Numbered from the stretch's first letter, positions 1 to 9,169 are shown. The stretch is 64,000 bases of DNA from an uncultured Caldilineaceae bacterium (GCA_958295915.1 OY282381.1:1076722-1140721); one strand, 5' to 3'. The notes: a model not told the origin generated them from the letters alone. Translations and numbers: made by a program.

Positions 1-1290
1 CCTCTATCGCTTCCTCATACTGCTCAAGTTTAACCTTGGCAGCGCCTCGATTGACATAGGCTAAGACATATCCTGGATTGATACCTATCGCCTTGTCATA
101 GTCCTCTATCGCTTCCTCATATTGCCTGAGTTCAGCCTTAGCCAAGCCTCGATTGTTGTAGGCTGCGGCATATTCCGGATTGATGCATATCGCCGCATCA
201 AAGTCCTCTATCGCTTCTGTGTGCCGGCCAAGTTCAGCCTTAGCCAAGCCTCGATTGTTGTAGGCTGCGGCATATTCCGGATTGATACCTATCGCCGCAT
301 CAAAGTCCTCTATCGCGTCCTCGCACTGACCAAGTCCAACTTTGGCCAGGCCTCGATTGACATAAGCTAAGACATATTCTGGATTGATACCTATCGCCTT
401 GTCATAGTCCTCTATCGCTTCCTCATATTGCCTGAGTTCAGCCTTAGCCAAGCCTCGATTGTAGTAGGCTTCGGCATATTCTGGATTGATGCCTATCGCC
501 TTGTCATAATCCTCTATCGCTTCCCCGTACCGGCCAAGTCCAGCCTTGGCAATGCCTCGATTGTAGTAGGCTAAGACATATTCTGGCTTAAGTTCTATCG
601 CCTTGTCATAGTCCTCTATCGCTTTCTCATACTGCTCACGTCCAGCCTTAGCCAAGCCTCGATTGTTGTAGGCTTTGGCATATTCCGGATTGATGCATAT
701 CGCCGCATCAAAGTCCTCTATCGCTTCCTTATACTTCTTAAGTTCAACCTTAACCGAGCCTCGATTGTAGTAGGCTTCGGCATATTCTGGATTGATACCT
801 ATCGCCTTGTCATAGTCCTCTATCGCTTCCTCATACTGCTTAAGTCCATCCTTAGCCAAGCCTCGATTGTTGTAGGCTGCGGCATATTCCGGATTGATGC
901 CTATTGCCGCGTCAAAGTCCTCTATCGCTTCCTCATACTGCTTAAGTCCAGCCTTGGCAGCGCCTCGATTGTTGTAGGCTACGGCATCTTCTGGATTGAT
1001 ACCTATCGCCGCATCAAAGTCCTCTATCGCTTCCTTATACTTCTTAAGTTCAACCTTAACCGAGCCTCGATTGTAGTAGGCTACGGCATCTTCTGGATTG
1101 ATGCATATCGCCGCATCAAAGTCCTCTATCGCTTTCTCATACTGCTCAAGTTCAACCTTGGCAGCGCCTCGATTGACGTAGGCTGCGGCATATTTTGGCT
1201 TAAGTTCTATCGCCTTGTCATATTGTTCGATAGCCTTTGGGGAATCCTTAATCGCGTTGTATGCTAATCCACAATTAAAATGAGCCGCTG
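1..1290 (-). repeat. Tandem 102-bp TPR-encoding repeats
   Basis: The 9-mer CCTCGATTG recurs exactly every 102 bases (start positions 44, 146, 248, 350, 452, 554, 656, 758, 860, 962, 1064, 1166), which gives 12 clear units plus a diverged one near 1268. Each unit encodes one 34-residue TPR on the minus strand. Neighbouring units are nearly identical at the DNA level, including synonymous positions, so the array is young or kept uniform by recombination. The repeat number may vary between strains and may be mis-assembled from short reads. Confidence 0.95.
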
Positions 1291-2074
1291 CTCTCTTACT
1301 ATCATCTGATGCTAATTTAATTTGCTCCAGCCAGTAGGGGAGCGTGCGTTTGATGTCAAAGGTTTTGCTGGATGCATTGGCTACGGCATAGCCCGGAAAG
1401 TCGGAAAACAGCGCTTCTTCGTTGATACCGTATACGGTCTCCAGTTGTGTAAGAATGTCGCTTTTGCGTTCTGCCTGAACAATAATGACTTTTTCCATCT
1501 TGGCTCGCGCAATCTCCGGGACGCCAAAGACAAAAACAGAGCTTTGCGCCACAACACGGTTGCCGAGCGCCGAAGGCTCCCACGACCACAATTTGCCTCC
1601 CTCATAGAAGGATTGTATGGTCTTACTCTCAAGGTCTTTGGGGTTGTTTATCTCCTCTGTTTTGGAACGAGCAAGGACATAGACAGCCCCATCTCTTTCA
1701 CGGGACTCATTGCAGGCGAACCAGAGAGCCACTAATGGTTGGCGGGTAAAATCTATCAGCCCGGTTGCCGCTCCTTGATGTTGCAGTTGCGCCAAAAGTT
1801 CCAGGTCGGGGGAGGTTTTGCTAAAGCCGGGCGGCATAAAACCACGCATCCTGGCTTTGGCGATGAGAAACTCCAAATAACCTGTGAGGGGGATATCTAT
1901 TAGTTGGGCTTCAATCGGATTGGCACGGTCTTTGCTGAGGCGTCGGACAGCCGAACAATCAACCTTCCAGGCAATATCGGCCTGGCCGCGGTAAAGGAAG
2001 ATCGCTTCCTCAGTTACGCGTTGTTTCAGTTGCTCGTGAAATTCAGCAACACTGGTTATGACAGTGTCACTCAT
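1..2074 (-). CDS. FRG-domain protein with C-terminal TPR array (partial, runs off left edge)
   Basis: I read this gene directly from the minus strand. It starts at ATG 2074, behind a GGAGGGG ribosome-binding site, and stays open to base 1, so the C-terminus lies outside the window. Residues 1 to about 230 match the FRG domain: an early YRGQ motif, then LQHQGAATGLIDFTRQP and ALWFAC, the family's conserved central block. From about residue 265 the protein is a run of TPRs (NRGLAKAEL..YEEAIEDYDKAI..NPEYA). FRG domains are found in many mobile and defence-associated bacterial proteins and their biochemical role is not settled; TPRs bind protein partners. The start codon lies inside the end of a methylase remnant, which suggests the gene once followed a methylase gene in an operon. 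A role in phage defence is inference only. Confidence 0.85.
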   Translation of the reverse strand, partial: MSDTVITSVAEFHEQLKQRVTEEAIFLYRGQADIAWKVDCSAVRRLSKDRANPIEAQLIDIPLTGYLEFLIAKARMRGFMPPGFSKTSPDLELLAQLQHQGAATGLIDFTRQPLVALWFACNESRERDGAVYVLARSKTEEINNPKDLESKTIQSFYEGGKLWSWEPSALGNRVVAQSSVFVFGVPEIARAKMEKVIIVQAERKSDILTQLETVYGINEEALFSDFPGYAVANASSKTFDIKRTLPYWLEQIKLASDDSKRAAAHFNCGLAYNAIKDSPKAIEQYDKAIELKPKYAAAYVNRGAAKVELEQYEKAIEDFDAAICINPEDAVAYYNRGSVKVELKKYKEAIEDFDAAIGINPEDAVAYNNRGAAKAGLKQYEEAIEDFDAAIGINPEYAAAYNNRGLAKDGLKQYEEAIEDYDKAIGINPEYAEAYYNRGSVKVELKKYKEAIEDFDAAICINPEYAKAYNNRGLAKAGREQYEKAIEDYDKAIELKPEYVLAYYNRGIAKAGLGRYGEAIEDYDKAIGINPEYAEAYYNRGLAKAELRQYEEAIEDYDKAIGINPEYVLAYVNRGLAKVGLGQCEDAIEDFDAAIGINPEYAAAYNNRGLAKAELGRHTEAIEDFDAAICINPEYAAAYNNRGLAKAELRQYEEAIEDYDKAIGINPGYVLAYVNRGAAKVKLEQYEEAIE

Positions 2075-2120
2075 ATTTCCCCTCCACCGTCGCGATTTCC
2101 TCCGCCGTCAGCTCATACAC
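2067..2120 (-). pseudogene. C-terminal remnant of an Eco57I-type methylase
   Basis: On the minus strand this stretch reads VYELTAEEIATVEGKYE and then stops (TGA 2069-2067). It resembles the usual C-terminal tail of Eco57I/type IIG methylases (a VYxLYGLTxEEIxxVEG pattern). No upstream coding body remains. Its stop overlaps the ATG of the FRG/TPR gene, as in a translationally coupled operon, so the rest of the methylase appears to have been lost by deletion. Confidence 0.6.
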
Positions 2121-2130
2121 ATTGCCAGCA

Positions 2131-2214
2131 TCAGGATTCACTGGATTTGGGGATGAGCAAGATAGGCGGCGACATCCCTCATCCTGCCCATCCTTTCATC
2201 CTGAAAATCCTGAT
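2131..2214. repeat. Intergenic spacer rich in AGGAT-type short repeats
   Basis: This spacer between the two methylase tails contains several copies of an ATCCT/AGGAT word (TCATCCTG, CCATCCTTTC, ATCCTGAAAATCC). Nothing in it looks coding. Low-complexity AGGAT-rich spacers of this type could be traces of recombination between the two tails. Confidence 0.4.
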
Positions 2215-2325
2215 TCAGACACGCCCCTCCACCCCCGCGACCTCCTCCGCCGTCAGCCCGTAGAGCGCATACACCAGCCGGTCGATCTCCGCTTCCAACT
2301 CGACGGTGTCCGCATCCGGCGTCAC
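2215..2325 (-). pseudogene. Second methylase C-terminal fragment
   Basis: From a GTG at 2325 the minus strand encodes 36 residues, including EIDRLVYALYGLTAEEVAG and VEGRV, then TGA at 2217-2215. This is a textbook C-terminus for Eco57I-like DNA methylases, but the rest of the protein is missing. The intact methylase just upstream ends with a different but homologous tail (QIDEIIYRIYGVTHEEKEA). The fragment is therefore a relic of a second methylase gene, probably left when the current gene replaced or recombined with it. Confidence 0.6.
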
Positions 2326-2332
2326 AGCACAC

Positions 2333-5300
2333 CTATCCTGAACGCGTAAGCCACGCATCTATGGCTTCTTTCTCCTCATGGGTTACGCCATAAATTCGGT
2401 AGATTATCTCGTCAATCTGGCGCTCCATATCTGCAGCCTGGTCCTCTTGATGTTCGCGGGTTCGGACAAGCTGAGACAATTCTCGTTCCAGTGTGTTTGA
2501 ATCAGGGAGGAGTATTGGAAGTTCTCGCAGTTCGGTTAGGGTTACTTGACGGAAGTCGTCTCTGGTTGCTGTTGCTGACCTGCTCAGCAGCAGGAAGGAC
2601 ATGAGTTTCGAGTTCAGAATCGCCAGCAAAGTCGCTAACCGCGTATCACTGTGTTCTAAAAGCTTGATAGTGTACAAGTCCTTCTTGACGACGTATTCCT
2701 CCATCGTTCGTGCTGACATCAGCCTGTTGGATCGGCTTACGATTCTCCGTGTCAATAGCCTGGGCCCGTCGTGAACTTGAGCGCTGACCGTATTCATTGC
2801 CACGAATGCCGTTTGCGTAAGGTATGTGATTCTGTACCTATCTACTTGGCCACTGAAAAATGGCGTTGCGCCCGTGAAGTTCTGTTCTCTGATGTCAGAT
2901 TTCGAGGCCAGGATGCCTATTCTCGATTCAGTAAGTTCTCCCATCGGGGTTGCGTGTTCCAAGATTCTCCGGTATAGATCAGTGGCCCATTCTATGAGCG
3001 GTATCCGTAAGCTTGGATCTTGCTCTACCGCCGTCCAGTCTACGGGCGTTAGGTAATCGTGGATTGCTGTTAAGTCCAGACTTACTTTCTTGTCCAAATT
3101 TGCGATTTGGAATGTTGGAGCTTGCTTGCCCACGAATTTTCCGATGGTGACAGCCGTGTCGATATAGGCAGCCGTGAACACGTCGTACGGCAGGTTGACT
3201 ATCGTTTCTAAAGACATCGTACTGAACAGATTCTGCCGGAACTCTTTGAACTTGATGGCTGTTTCCCAAGATGTTGGGGTAATGTAAGCCATCACGCCTC
3301 TGGGAGCAATCTCGCCGACGAGTGCCATGAAATTTGCGTAGGAATCGGAACTACCTATAATCTTGCTGCGCTTGTCCTTTATGGGAATACCATACGGCGG
3401 ATTGCCAATCACCACATCAAAGCCGTCTCCCACGCCGAACATATACTCGGCGTCGAACCAGTCGGCGCTGGCGTTCTGGTCGTAGGGGTCCCAGCGGGCG
3501 ATCTTCTCGGCGTCATCCGCGGGCAGGCCGACCTGCCGCAACGCAGCCGCCAGTCTGTCGCGCAGCCGCCAATCCTTCTCCCGGCAGGCCAGTTTCTGCC
3601 GCCGCGTGGCGGCGTGAAAATGCCGCTCGCGGTTGGCGTTCAGCTCCCGCCGCAGTTGGCTTACAACGTCGGTCTGTCCCAAGCTCATCTGCAAAGGTTT
3701 GTCCAGCCCCAGCAGCGTGTCCGCGGCCACGAAGCGCGTCTCCAGGTTGGGCAGCGGCTTGATGCCGTAGTTGTCATCGGCCTCCCCGGTCGGATCCTGC
3801 TCGATAGCCAGGGAGATGAAAAAACGCAGCTTGGCGATCTGGGTGGCCACCGTCTGGATGTCCACGCCGTAGATGCTGTTCTGAATCAGATACAGCTTGC
3901 GCCCGAAGTCCGAGTCGCGATACTTCTCAAAGGTATCGCTGATCTCTTGTAGTTCAGTGTCGCGCGCCCGCTGATCCTGCCTATCGAAGGCCGATGCCGC
4001 GCGATCCAGGACGAGCTCTTTCTGCAACTGTTCCCAGAGTCGGTTGTCGGGGTCGAGGCGACGCAGAGCCAGGGTCAGCTTGTGCAGCGCGCCCATGGGA
4101 AAGGCGCCCGATCCGACCGCAGGGTCGAGGAGTGTCAGGCCGGCGATAGCGCGCACGATGCCCTGCCGTTCGCTTTCGTCAAACAGCTCATCAGCATCGT
4201 TCATGGCGTCGGCATAGTCCAGCAGATAGCGCAGACGCTCGCGCCAGAAGTCGCCATCGCCGTCAGCAGGCCGCGCCTTTGCCGCCAGAGCCGCCGCCAG
4301 CGCCTCATCCACCATGTAGTCCACCACAGGGCGCGGCGTGTAGTACGACCCCGTCTGCTTGCGCGCGGTCGCGCGCGTTTCAGGGTTGTAAGCGGCCAGC
4401 AGGTTCTCAAACACCTTGCCCAGCAGCTCCGGATCCAGGGCCACCTCCTGCTCGGCCGGCGTGTTCTCCTCGACCGTGAACTTGTAGCGCTTGAACAGGG
4501 AGATCAGCCCGTCAGGGCCAAAGAACAGACGGTTGGGGATCGAGTATCCCCCGCGCTGGTTGGCGTTGTCACTGAAGCAGTCGATGCGGTAGCCGCTGTC
4601 GCCGGTCGCTTCCTCGCTGTCCAGGCAGTCGAACAGGCCGCCGTTGATGAACGGCGTCCGCGCAAACAGCGACAACAGCGCGTCGGGATCGGCCATCTCT
4701 GTACGATAGCGGTAGCGGGAGAAGTCGCGGTGGGTGGCGTTGCTTCCCCTGCTGAAGCCGCGCCTGTCAAGCTCGCTGTTCAGCGTGGCGAAGAACAGGT
4801 TTTGCAGCACCGCGCGATAGTAGGAATCGCCCGCGTCACGGTCGTACTCCCGCAGCAGAGGGCCGACTCGCGTCTCGATGAACAGGTCTTCGGCGATCAG
4901 ACCTTTCTCCCGGATGAACCAGATGAACAGCAGGCGCGTGATAAGGCGGATGACATGCTCTTCCGCTGGCAGGGTCTTCGCTCCACTGGTGAGAAACGTA
5001 GCCTCGCCGACAGCGCGCTCGAACCAGGCGAACAGGGCGCGGTAGAAGCGCCGGTTCAGTTCCTCTGTGTCCAGCGCATCCAGCCAGGCAGCCAGCAGGC
5101 CGTCGAAATCGCGCGGCAAGCCGCGCGCGTCCATCCAACGCAGACGGTCTGCCAGAGCCAGTTCAGCCAGGATGTCCAGATGGGCGCGGTGCGGGCTGAC
5201 CGGGTCGATCTCGCGTATCAGCGAGACGCTGCCCAGCACGTCGCGGCGTTCGTCGCGCTTGTGCTTGCGGCGATGCACGAAGGCCAGGGTCAGCAGGGGC

Positions 5301-5809
5301 GTCCCTTGTCCACTCTTGAACAGCGCGACGCTGGGCTGGCTCAGGCGCTTGTTTATCTCGCGGCTGAACGCGGCATACTGCCCGCGCGGATAGGACTGGC
5401 CGTTCAGCTCTGCCGCCACAAAAATGAAACTCCGCGTCTGCCCTGTATCAAAATCGGCGGCCTCTGACAGGGGATCATCGGCCCCCCTTACAGTCCCTGC
5501 AGAGGCGATCTCATCGCTGGTCAGCTGAAACAGGATGCGTACCGAACGGACGTTCTCCTGAAATCCCCGTTCCGAGTGTGTGTCCGGGTTGGCGGCGGGA
5601 AAGTGGGCGATGAAATCGCCCACGTCGCCCGTCTGGCCGAGCAGGGTGCGCTCACTGCGGTAGCCGAGGGCGGCCAGCAATCCGATCGCCGCGGCCGCGA
5701 AGTCACCCGATGACAGGGCAGCCAGGGCGGATTGGATTTCATTATCGAACGGTGCAACGATGCCCGCAGGCGAGGAGGTCGCGCCGTCCGCGCGGATGCT
5801 GCCGTTCAT
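2333..5809 (-). CDS. Eco57I-type DNA methylase / restriction-modification protein (1158 aa)
   Basis: This is a class I N6-adenine DNA methyltransferase. Motif I (LLDPAVGSGAF) lies near residue 560 and the catalytic NPPYG motif near residue 803. An uncharacterised N-terminal half of about 450 residues precedes the methylase domain. The C-terminal third (about 880-1158) fits a TaqI-like target-recognition region and ends in the typical QIDEIIYRIYG tail. Size and order resemble type IIG enzymes or BREX PglX-like methylases. I see no clear PD-(D/E)xK nuclease motif at the N-terminus, so restriction activity is unproven. No BREX or DISARM partner genes are nearby. The ATG at 5809 has only a weak GAGA upstream. 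Two tail fragments of related methylases lie just downstream. Confidence 0.85.
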   Translation of the reverse strand: MNGSIRADGATSSPAGIVAPFDNEIQSALAALSSGDFAAAAIGLLAALGYRSERTLLGQTGDVGDFIAHFPAANPDTHSERGFQENVRSVRILFQLTSDEIASAGTVRGADDPLSEAADFDTGQTRSFIFVAAELNGQSYPRGQYAAFSREINKRLSQPSVALFKSGQGTPLLTLAFVHRRKHKRDERRDVLGSVSLIREIDPVSPHRAHLDILAELALADRLRWMDARGLPRDFDGLLAAWLDALDTEELNRRFYRALFAWFERAVGEATFLTSGAKTLPAEEHVIRLITRLLFIWFIREKGLIAEDLFIETRVGPLLREYDRDAGDSYYRAVLQNLFFATLNSELDRRGFSRGSNATHRDFSRYRYRTEMADPDALLSLFARTPFINGGLFDCLDSEEATGDSGYRIDCFSDNANQRGGYSIPNRLFFGPDGLISLFKRYKFTVEENTPAEQEVALDPELLGKVFENLLAAYNPETRATARKQTGSYYTPRPVVDYMVDEALAAALAAKARPADGDGDFWRERLRYLLDYADAMNDADELFDESERQGIVRAIAGLTLLDPAVGSGAFPMGALHKLTLALRRLDPDNRLWEQLQKELVLDRAASAFDRQDQRARDTELQEISDTFEKYRDSDFGRKLYLIQNSIYGVDIQTVATQIAKLRFFISLAIEQDPTGEADDNYGIKPLPNLETRFVAADTLLGLDKPLQMSLGQTDVVSQLRRELNANRERHFHAATRRQKLACREKDWRLRDRLAAALRQVGLPADDAEKIARWDPYDQNASADWFDAEYMFGVGDGFDVVIGNPPYGIPIKDKRSKIIGSSDSYANFMALVGEIAPRGVMAYITPTSWETAIKFKEFRQNLFSTMSLETIVNLPYDVFTAAYIDTAVTIGKFVGKQAPTFQIANLDKKVSLDLTAIHDYLTPVDWTAVEQDPSLRIPLIEWATDLYRRILEHATPMGELTESRIGILASKSDIREQNFTGATPFFSGQVDRYRITYLTQTAFVAMNTVSAQVHDGPRLLTRRIVSRSNRLMSARTMEEYVVKKDLYTIKLLEHSDTRLATLLAILNSKLMSFLLLSRSATATRDDFRQVTLTELRELPILLPDSNTLERELSQLVRTREHQEDQAADMERQIDEIIYRIYGVTHEEKEAIDAWLTRSG

Positions 5810-5976
5810 GGTCTCTCATTTTCTGCGTCGCTTTGCGCGGGCAACGCTCGTTGCGCGTCGCGTTTTTATGGTCAGACCCTCATCCCGCCCGGAGTGCATT
5901 CCGCGCGCGCGTCGAAAATGGCTGCGCAACGGGTTCGAGTGGCTATAATACTGGCGCGGATGCAACCCGGCGCCCT

Positions 5977-5992
5977 CTGGCCACGAACCACT
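5977..5992. repeat. Dispersed 16-mer CTGGCCACGAACCACT, copy 1
   Basis: An identical 16-mer occurs at 60160-60175, also in an intergenic position. Here it lies in the 189-base gap between the methylase start and the UxaA stop codon. The longer copy at 60.1 kb has self-complementary GTGGCCAGTGG/GGCCACGAACCAC character, so this is probably a fragment of a palindromic repeat. Confidence 0.5.
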
Positions 5993-5998
5993 GGTGTT

Positions 5999-8821
5999 CT
6001 ACAATGACACACCCAGCAGCCCACGGGTGAACTGAAAATCAATGTTTCCTGCCCGCGTTGACTTCGGCCGGATCTGCCGGCCCAGCGTCTGCGACAGCAG
6101 ATCCGCCAGAGACTGAGGCCAGGCTGCCGGGTCGTTGTCCAGCAACGCGTCCATATCGTCGGCGAACTGCTGCGCCACAGCCTCTTCGGCCGTAACTTGC
6201 AGCACCGGCGTCAGTGGATGGCCCTCGATGGGATGGCTGCCCACGTACGCCAGGATCGCCTCTACGCCAACGCCGCCGAGACCGGTGAGGGTCTCCGTCC
6301 AGTGAGCCGTGGGCGTCTCCATCACGTGAAAGCCGCTGCGATCTGAAGCGTCGGCCAAAGCCTGCCCATAAGCCAGAGAGGGCAGATGTGGGCCATCGCC
6401 GATGCTCTCATCCAGAAACGCCGCAGTAGAAAGGAGGCCGGCATTTTCCGGCGCCACGACCGTTCCGCCGCCGGCAACGATGCCAGCCGCCAGCCGTCCC
6501 AACTGCCGAGCCGCCACATCAGACAACACATCCCCAGCGTTGAGCAGCCCAATACGCACGGCAGACACGTCAGCGGTCGTCTGCGCGGGCGCGCCAGCTG
6601 CCGCCAGCCGCTGCTCGAACCAGTCATCGATCTTCTTCAACACAGCATCGATACCGCCGTCCAGTTGGATGCTGGCCCAACCGAAGCGCTCCAGATCCAG
6701 CCCATGCGCGACCAGCTCGTGACGGAAATAGTCGTTGTGGGTCTTTTCGCAGCCGTGTTCCAAGAGCAGGGTTTCGGCAGCCTGAGGATGGCGCAGATAG
6801 CCCAACACCGTGCGCACATACAGATCCCCGGACGTTCCGCCGGAGACGCCGCAGCCTTCCGTGTGGGCAAGAGCCACAAATCTTTGCAGTGCGTTTGAGC
6901 CGCGCTGCGCCCTGCCGTGGGAGTCGCAGCCCTCAGCCCGTTCCCTGTTCTTGCGGTTAAGCCGCGCGGCGGCGATCTGGCCGATCTGGCCAGAGCAGAG
7001 GCTGGTGGGCAGGATCAGGCCGATGCGGTCAGCGACGGGACCGGCGGGCGTCTCGAATGCCGGGTATGTGAGATCGATGGCAGGCAAGACGCCCGCGTTC
7101 CCCGGACGCAAAGGCAGCGCACGGCCAGCAGGCTGGGGACGGCGGCTGATCTCCTCCACATGGCCGGGTTCCGTCTGACGCCAATCCCGCCAGAGCTGCA
7201 CCTGCGCGTGGCCGGCCTTCTCGCCTACGGTGCGCTCGCCAGAGGCAGCTCGCCGCGTAAGTTCGAGTGTCTCCGCGCCCAGTTCATCCATCGGCATGCC
7301 GTCCAGATAGCGCCCGGCGTTCACGTCCATATCCCGACTGAGCAGCTCATAGCGCCGCGTAGTCGTCACGATTTTGATGGTCGGCACAAATGGAAAGTTG
7401 GTGATGGAGCCGTTCCCAGTCACAAAATAGATCATAGTGCAGCCGGATGCCACCTGCCCGGCAATACTTTCCAGATCGTTGCCGGGGCTGTCCATAAAAT
7501 AGTAACCAGGCGCTTTCATCGGCTCGCTGTAGGGGATGACGTAGTCCAGACGCACACCCGGGTGGCGTTTCATGGCCGCGCCGATGGATTTGAGGACGAT
7601 GTTGTACAGGCCGCGATATTTGTTGCCGCCGGAGGGATTGCCGGCAGCCGAATGGCCGTGCCAGGCTACCCGCTCCTGAAAGCGTTCGATAGCGGTCAGG
7701 AAGGCGCCGGCAGTCTCCGCGTCCCGCACTTTCAGCAGCATGTACGGCTCCGCGCCGATCAACTCGTCGGTTTCCGCCAGATTGGCCGCGCCGCCGTAAC
7801 GAATCAGCTCCCGGGCCACCCACGACGCCAGGGGATTGCCGGAGACGCCCGAGAACGCATCAGAGCCGCCACACTGCAGGGCCAGCTTCAGCTCGGAGAG
7901 CGGCTGCGGCGCGCGCGCAGTCGCGTTGACTTCATCCAACCAGCCCTGCACGATTGCCTCCGCCTGGGCGACTCCGGCCTGAAAACCGCCCTTCAGTGTA
8001 AGAAAGGCGTGGGGAACTGCATCCAGCGGGTAGCCGTTTTCCGTCAGATAGGCGTGCAGCCGGGCATTGGTCACCGGCTCCGCGCCGTAGTCCACACACA
8101 GCACTGCCCCTACATTGGGGTGAACGACGAATCCGGCCAGTGTACGGAGTACAGATTCGGCGTTGTTCGGGTTGTCGTGGCCGCCTTCCGTGTGGGCGAC
8201 GGCGACGATTCCGTCAATATGCTCGTAGCTGTCAGCGACGCCGGCCAGTCGGGCCTCTACTTGCCTGACAAATCCCCCGGTGCGGGAGGAAGTGCCCAGC
8301 AAAATTATCATATTGCGGGTGCCCACACCCCGCCCACCGGGGCGGGCATACCCCTGGAAATGGTGTTCAATCCGCGCGCCATTGGGGGCGCGACAGCGAT
8401 CTTCCCCATAACGAGGGATCTGTTCGGCAGGCTGGAACGTCGCCGTGTCCAGACTGTAGGGTTCGACGTGATCCGCAAAGTTCGGCGCGGCCGGCAGGGC
8501 GAAATCCAATGCGCGCACAGACAGCGCGTCGAGCATATCGGCGTTGCGGACGTATTCGCCAGGCGCTATCGGACAGGTCGCCAGCCCAAACGGCAGCTCC
8601 CAGGAAAGCAATGCTCCGCCCTCCGGAATAGGTGCAATGGCGAAACGGTGTCCTTCCAACGCGGTGTAATCTAACGTCAGAGTACGGCCATTGTGTTCAA
8701 TGCGCGTCCCGGCCGGCAATGCGCGCGTGGCGATGGCGACATTATCGCCCGGCAGAGGCAGGCGGGCGACCTCGTGAAAGGGCAGGGGGCGAACAGCTTG
8801 AGGATTGGGTAGTTCGGTCAT
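5999..8821 (-). CDS. UxaA-family sugar-acid dehydratase, double-length (940 aa)
   Basis: UxaA-family proteins (altronate/galactarate dehydratases) remove water from hexonates or hexarates to give 2-keto-3-deoxy acids. Residues about 20-90 form a SAF-like domain, followed by a full UxaA core (RPGGRGVGTRNMIILLGTSS, AVAHTEGG, LKLALQCGGSDAFSGVSGNP, GSITNFPFVPTIK). After residue about 590 a second UxaA-like segment follows (LPTSLCSGQIGQIAA, VALAHTEGCGVSGGTSGD, LLLEHGCEKTHNDYFRHEL, GWASIQLDGGID). Ordinary family members are about 400-540 residues, so this is a fusion of two related modules. The linker contains a copy of a dispersed repeat (7077-7106). The start is supported by AAGGTGAAG upstream of the ATG. 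The exact substrate cannot be told from sequence. Confidence 0.85.
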   Translation of the reverse strand: MTELPNPQAVRPLPFHEVARLPLPGDNVAIATRALPAGTRIEHNGRTLTLDYTALEGHRFAIAPIPEGGALLSWELPFGLATCPIAPGEYVRNADMLDALSVRALDFALPAAPNFADHVEPYSLDTATFQPAEQIPRYGEDRCRAPNGARIEHHFQGYARPGGRGVGTRNMIILLGTSSRTGGFVRQVEARLAGVADSYEHIDGIVAVAHTEGGHDNPNNAESVLRTLAGFVVHPNVGAVLCVDYGAEPVTNARLHAYLTENGYPLDAVPHAFLTLKGGFQAGVAQAEAIVQGWLDEVNATARAPQPLSELKLALQCGGSDAFSGVSGNPLASWVARELIRYGGAANLAETDELIGAEPYMLLKVRDAETAGAFLTAIERFQERVAWHGHSAAGNPSGGNKYRGLYNIVLKSIGAAMKRHPGVRLDYVIPYSEPMKAPGYYFMDSPGNDLESIAGQVASGCTMIYFVTGNGSITNFPFVPTIKIVTTTRRYELLSRDMDVNAGRYLDGMPMDELGAETLELTRRAASGERTVGEKAGHAQVQLWRDWRQTEPGHVEEISRRPQPAGRALPLRPGNAGVLPAIDLTYPAFETPAGPVADRIGLILPTSLCSGQIGQIAAARLNRKNRERAEGCDSHGRAQRGSNALQRFVALAHTEGCGVSGGTSGDLYVRTVLGYLRHPQAAETLLLEHGCEKTHNDYFRHELVAHGLDLERFGWASIQLDGGIDAVLKKIDDWFEQRLAAAGAPAQTTADVSAVRIGLLNAGDVLSDVAARQLGRLAAGIVAGGGTVVAPENAGLLSTAAFLDESIGDGPHLPSLAYGQALADASDRSGFHVMETPTAHWTETLTGLGGVGVEAILAYVGSHPIEGHPLTPVLQVTAEEAVAQQFADDMDALLDNDPAAWPQSLADLLSQTLGRQIRPKSTRAGNIDFQFTRGLLGVSL
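7077..7106. repeat. Dispersed GGCAGGCGAGACGCCTGC repeat, copy inside a gene
   Basis: This 30-base stretch matches the intergenic copy at 15073-15102 at 27 of 30 positions. It sits in frame between the two halves of the UxaA-like gene and contributes the residues PGNAGVLPA on the minus strand. The core is palindromic (GCAGGCgagacGCCTGC in the consensus copy). Confidence 0.7.
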
Positions 8822-9169
8822 GGCTTCACCTTATAGGGGCAACCCTTGTGTTCAGGCTGAGCGCGCCGCAGGTTTGACCACCGATTCATCTGATCCGTAT
8901 GCGTGCCATGATAACGACGATAACTGCAGTCAACTGTAGTGCATCATCTTCATCACCTGAATCAAGTAAAGTAAGGGTCAGGTTTTGCGCATCGTGCGAA
9001 GCCCGAATCGCCCAGGGCGAGCCCAAGACCCGCCCCTACGGATGGGAATGCCGAATCGTTCAAACATCGTACTTCCAACGCATAGCCTATCACATTTGGA
9101 GAAAATGCACAGCTATGATAGATGGCAGGCGAGAGCCTGCGTTCCCAGGATTTGCGCCAGGGCAGGCTA
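8822..9169. other. Intergenic region, no gene seen
   Basis: This 348-base gap separates the UxaA start from the HD-domain stop. Short open frames here show no recognisable protein and no good ribosome-binding sites. The only structured element I see is the dispersed repeat at 9122-9150. The UxaA promoter must lie in the right part or within the HD gene, but no convincing -35/-10 pair stands out. Confidence 0.6.
9122..9150. repeat. Dispersed GGCAGGCGAGACGCCTGC repeat, copy 2
   Basis: This copy matches 15073-15102 except for a short deletion in the centre (GAGAGCC instead of GAGACGCC). The flanking GCGTTCCCAGGA is kept. It is intergenic, just after the HD gene. Confidence 0.7.

Noticed and set aside
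1..1290. Regularly spaced repeats that might suggest a CRISPR array
   Set aside because: The period is exactly 102 bases with no unique spacers, and the whole stretch is an open frame encoding TPRs.
1322..1735. Plus-strand frame of 137 aa
   Set aside because: Lies entirely opposite the FRG-domain coding sequence.
4082..5467. Long open frame (461 aa) on the plus strand
   Set aside because: It is the antisense shadow of the methylase gene, with low-complexity Arg/Gln/Val-rich translation and no ribosome-binding site.
5944..5949. Perfect TATAAT on the plus strand
   Set aside because: No plus-strand gene follows and no matching -35 is present; the neighbouring gene is on the other strand.
6917..8674. 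Long open frame (585 aa) on the plus strand
   Set aside because: Antisense to the UxaA-like gene, which has clear conserved motifs; this frame has none.
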